Shown piece after piece: positions 4,767-5,374 of a DNA stretch of 5,374 bases (its first letter is position 1; each line of letters opens with the position of its first letter). The notes below the pieces were generated by a model. The model was given only the letters and a program-made list of their open reading frames with translations, did no database searches and was not told the DNA's origin. Location of the stretch: assembly GCA_934276485.1 (NCBI GenBank), contig CAKQTE010000122.1:1-5374 (forward strand), in the 5' to 3' direction. The stretch is from an uncultured Spirochaetales bacterium. Its GTDB lineage: Bacteria > Spirochaetota > Spirochaetia > Sphaerochaetales > Sphaerochaetaceae. A program made the position numbers and the translations under genes.

Positions 4767-5374
4767 ATGACAGTAAAAGGAATTAGCAATATCGATAAAT
4801 TGAAAGAGGAACTCGAAGGAAGGGGTGTTTCCATCTCCGATGATTCTCTTTTTGTGATTATTGATGTTATTTCTTCTATTGTTTCGGAGCAGATTCAAAA
4901 TCTTCAAGGAACCGTAAGGTCTCTAAAAGAAAGTATCGAAAGCCTCTCATGTCTCTATAAGACATCTGAACAATCTATCAAAACCTTATCCGAGAATCTC
5001 GATAGGACCCTGAAAGAAAAAGAGGAGCTCCTTGAAAGGCTTAAGGAAGCAGAGGCCAAGAACAATAGAAACTCATCGAATTCCAATAGGCCTTCCTCTT
5101 GGGATCACTTTGACAAACCCAGACCATCCCCTAAGAGATCTGTCATCTTCAGTGGTGGGACTGGCTCAAAAGGAAAGAAGAATGAGAAGCGTTCTTCTGG
5201 AGGTCAGATTGGGCATAAGGGTACAACGATGAAGCTTAAGGAAGTTTCTGACAATGTTGTGGATGTATGTCCAGGTGAATGCAGGCTTTGCTCTCGTTAC
5301 AAGGAGTGCCTTCTTTCCTCTACCGTCAAAGAGACCAGGAGCGTTGTGGATGTTGAGCTTAGATCCGTGCAGAC
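4767..5374 (+). CDS. tnpC: IS66-family transposase TnpC, N-terminal part
   Basis: An open frame of 202 codons runs off the right edge. It is the N-terminal region of the IS66 DDE transposase, which cuts and joins the element's ends. Residues about 10-98 are rich in L, K and E heptad-like patterns (IQNLQGTVRSLKESIESL, LSENLDRTLKEKEELLERLKE), fitting the leucine-zipper coiled coil. Then come NNRNSSNSNRPSSWD (99-113, matching the family's NSSKPPSSD block) and SSGGQIGHKG (143-152, the GGQPGHKG motif). Cysteines 168, 172, 175 and 181 fit the IS66 zinc-binding region. The catalytic domain is beyond the window. An in-frame TAA two codons upstream makes the ATG at 4767 the first possible start; no Shine-Dalgarno site precedes it. 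Confidence 0.9.
   Translation, partial: MTVKGISNIDKLKEELEGRGVSISDDSLFVIIDVISSIVSEQIQNLQGTVRSLKESIESLSCLYKTSEQSIKTLSENLDRTLKEKEELLERLKEAEAKNNRNSSNSNRPSSWDHFDKPRPSPKRSVIFSGGTGSKGKKNEKRSSGGQIGHKGTTMKLKEVSDNVVDVCPGECRLCSRYKECLLSSTVKETRSVVDVELRSVQ

Larger units (their letters stand above)
4628..5374 (+). mobile_element. IS66-family insertion sequence (ISBst12-like), left part
   Basis: The left part of an insertion sequence runs off the right edge. Its transposase frame is IS66 TnpC-like, and the proposed terminus begins GTAACTACTCAGG; IS66-family ends typically start GTAA. The tnpC frame begins only 139 bp from that end, with no room for tnpA or tnpB, which fits the single-ORF ISBst12 subgroup. 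The boundary is placed at 4628 because the sulfatase frame stops making family-like sense there. IS66 elements usually make 8-bp target duplications; the copy here would be AAAAATTC (4620-4627), with its partner beyond the window. Confidence 0.82.

Noticed and set aside
5032..5232. A 66-codon + strand frame inside tnpC
   Set aside because: It is in a different frame within the recognised IS66 TnpC coding sequence, whose motifs continue through the whole stretch.

Overview
The window reads as accessory DNA from a low-GC Gram-positive (Bacillota-type) anaerobe, probably gut-associated. This rests on AT-rich codon use, strong Shine-Dalgarno sites, a cre-like LacI-family operator, a bacterial group II intron, an IS66-family element and a cysteine-type sulfatase. 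No species can be named from the sequence.

Layout, left to right. Positions 1-353 are the 3' end of a group II intron: the last 89 codons of its reverse transcriptase/maturase, then domain V and domain VI. After a 105-bp spacer, a LacI-family regulator lies on the + strand (528-1517). Its promoter appears to start inside a cre/LacI-type operator (459-473). The regulator converges on a two-gene minus-strand operon: a Cys-type sulfatase (reading frame 3250-4627, canonical ATG only at 4563) followed 13 bp later by a DUF2264 protein (1563-3236). An imperfectly T-tailed hairpin sits between the convergent stop codons. From 4628 to the window edge lies the left part of an IS66-family element (ISBst12-like, single tnpC frame starting at 4767).

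Working model. The sulfatase and DUF2264 protein look like a small catabolic module for a sulfated, probably uronate-containing, glycan, with the LacI-type protein as the likely local sugar-responsive repressor. The substrate cannot be read from the sequence.

The most notable observation is at the sulfatase/IS66 junction. The sulfatase frame continues 22 codons upstream of its first ATG and restores the expected family N-terminus (FLVIQVDQLTD), including the metal-ligand Asp. It then meets the IS66 terminus (GTAAC...) exactly where the start codon should be. The codon at the junction is ACG: AC from the IS and G from the chromosome. The element therefore appears to have inserted inside, or immediately next to, the start codon, separating the operon from its native promoter. 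A fortuitous internal GGAGG-CAAA-ATG could still give a truncated protein.
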